DNA from: Heligmosomoides polygyrus polygyrus
Lineage: Eukaryota > Nematoda > Chromadorea > Rhabditida > Heligmosomidae
NCBI GenBank assembly: GCA_947396885.1
Contig: OX377201.1
Coordinates: 27,629,923 to 27,693,922 of the forward strand
Direction of reading: 5' to 3'
Length of the DNA: 64,000 bases
The notes under the pieces are model-generated. The model was not told where the DNA came from, did no database searches, and saw nothing but the letters and a program-made list of their open reading frames with translations. The translations under genes and the position numbers were made by a program. This document shows positions 63,959-64,000 of this stretch, piece by piece. Each line of letters opens with the position of its first letter. The stretch's first letter is position 1.

Positions 63959-64000
63959 TTAACACGTTGACGACGTAGCACACCTTTTCGGCCGTGTAGT
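63959..64000 (+). mobile_element. piggyBac-like MITE end, cut by the window
   Basis: TTAACACGTTGACGACGTAG matches the ends at 11988 and 34617. Confidence 0.5.

Noticed and set aside
1..64000. CRISPR arrays, operons with ribosome binding sites, prophage or other bacterial features
   Set aside because: Gene structure, introns, SL acceptors and transposon types are eukaryotic; the tandem repeats have no spacer pattern.

Overview
This window looks like nuclear DNA of a parasitic nematode, probably clade V (strongylid or hookworm-like). The reasons are short exons with GT-AG introns as small as about 50 bp, a canonical TTTTCAG-type trans-splice acceptor within 20 nt of two start codons, copies of the nematode spliced leader SL1 and its donor site, and a dense load of mariner, BEL/Pao-like, RTE/CR1-like and tRNA-derived elements. 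The genus is an inference; no database search was possible.

Three host genes can be read complete from the sequence by joining phase-compatible exons. (1) Plus strand, 396-15060: a K50 paired-like homeodomain transcription factor of about 202 aa in 6 exons. (2) Minus strand, 21352-18253: a small secreted Kunitz / lustrin-type Cys-rich / Kunitz protein of about 179 aa in 6 exons, with signal peptide, SL acceptor and poly(A) signal. Its second Kunitz domain has lost both cysteines of one disulfide. (3) Minus strand, 52502-37569: a DENND6-type (FAM116) DENN-domain protein of 543 aa in 14 exons, from initiator Met to stop.

Almost everything else is transposon-derived. Region by region: 0.5-15 kb is homeobox introns filled with a solo LTR, a dead mariner, CR1-like LINE tails and two tRNA-derived SINE families. 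15.4-16.5 kb is a small internally deleted LTR element whose LTRs carry an SL1 sequence plus splice donor. 16.9-17.9 kb is another dead mariner. 22-27 kb holds RTE-like LINE and SINE debris and a satellite. 27-34.5 kb has long foldback repeats and two mariner derivatives, one of them palindromic. 34.8-41.6 kb carries three foldback elements with TWA target duplications, two of them inside DENND6 introns. 44-45.3 kb has a Helitron remnant filled with tandem repeats. 54-64 kb holds hAT-like MITEs with 8-9 bp duplications and a young 3-kb LTR element (58656-61640) with near-identical 298-bp LTRs.

The three host genes show no functional link to one another. The most unusual signal is the SL1 leader with its splice donor embedded, in sense, inside the LTRs of a BEL/Pao-like family (15.4-16.5 kb and 6.1-6.5 kb).
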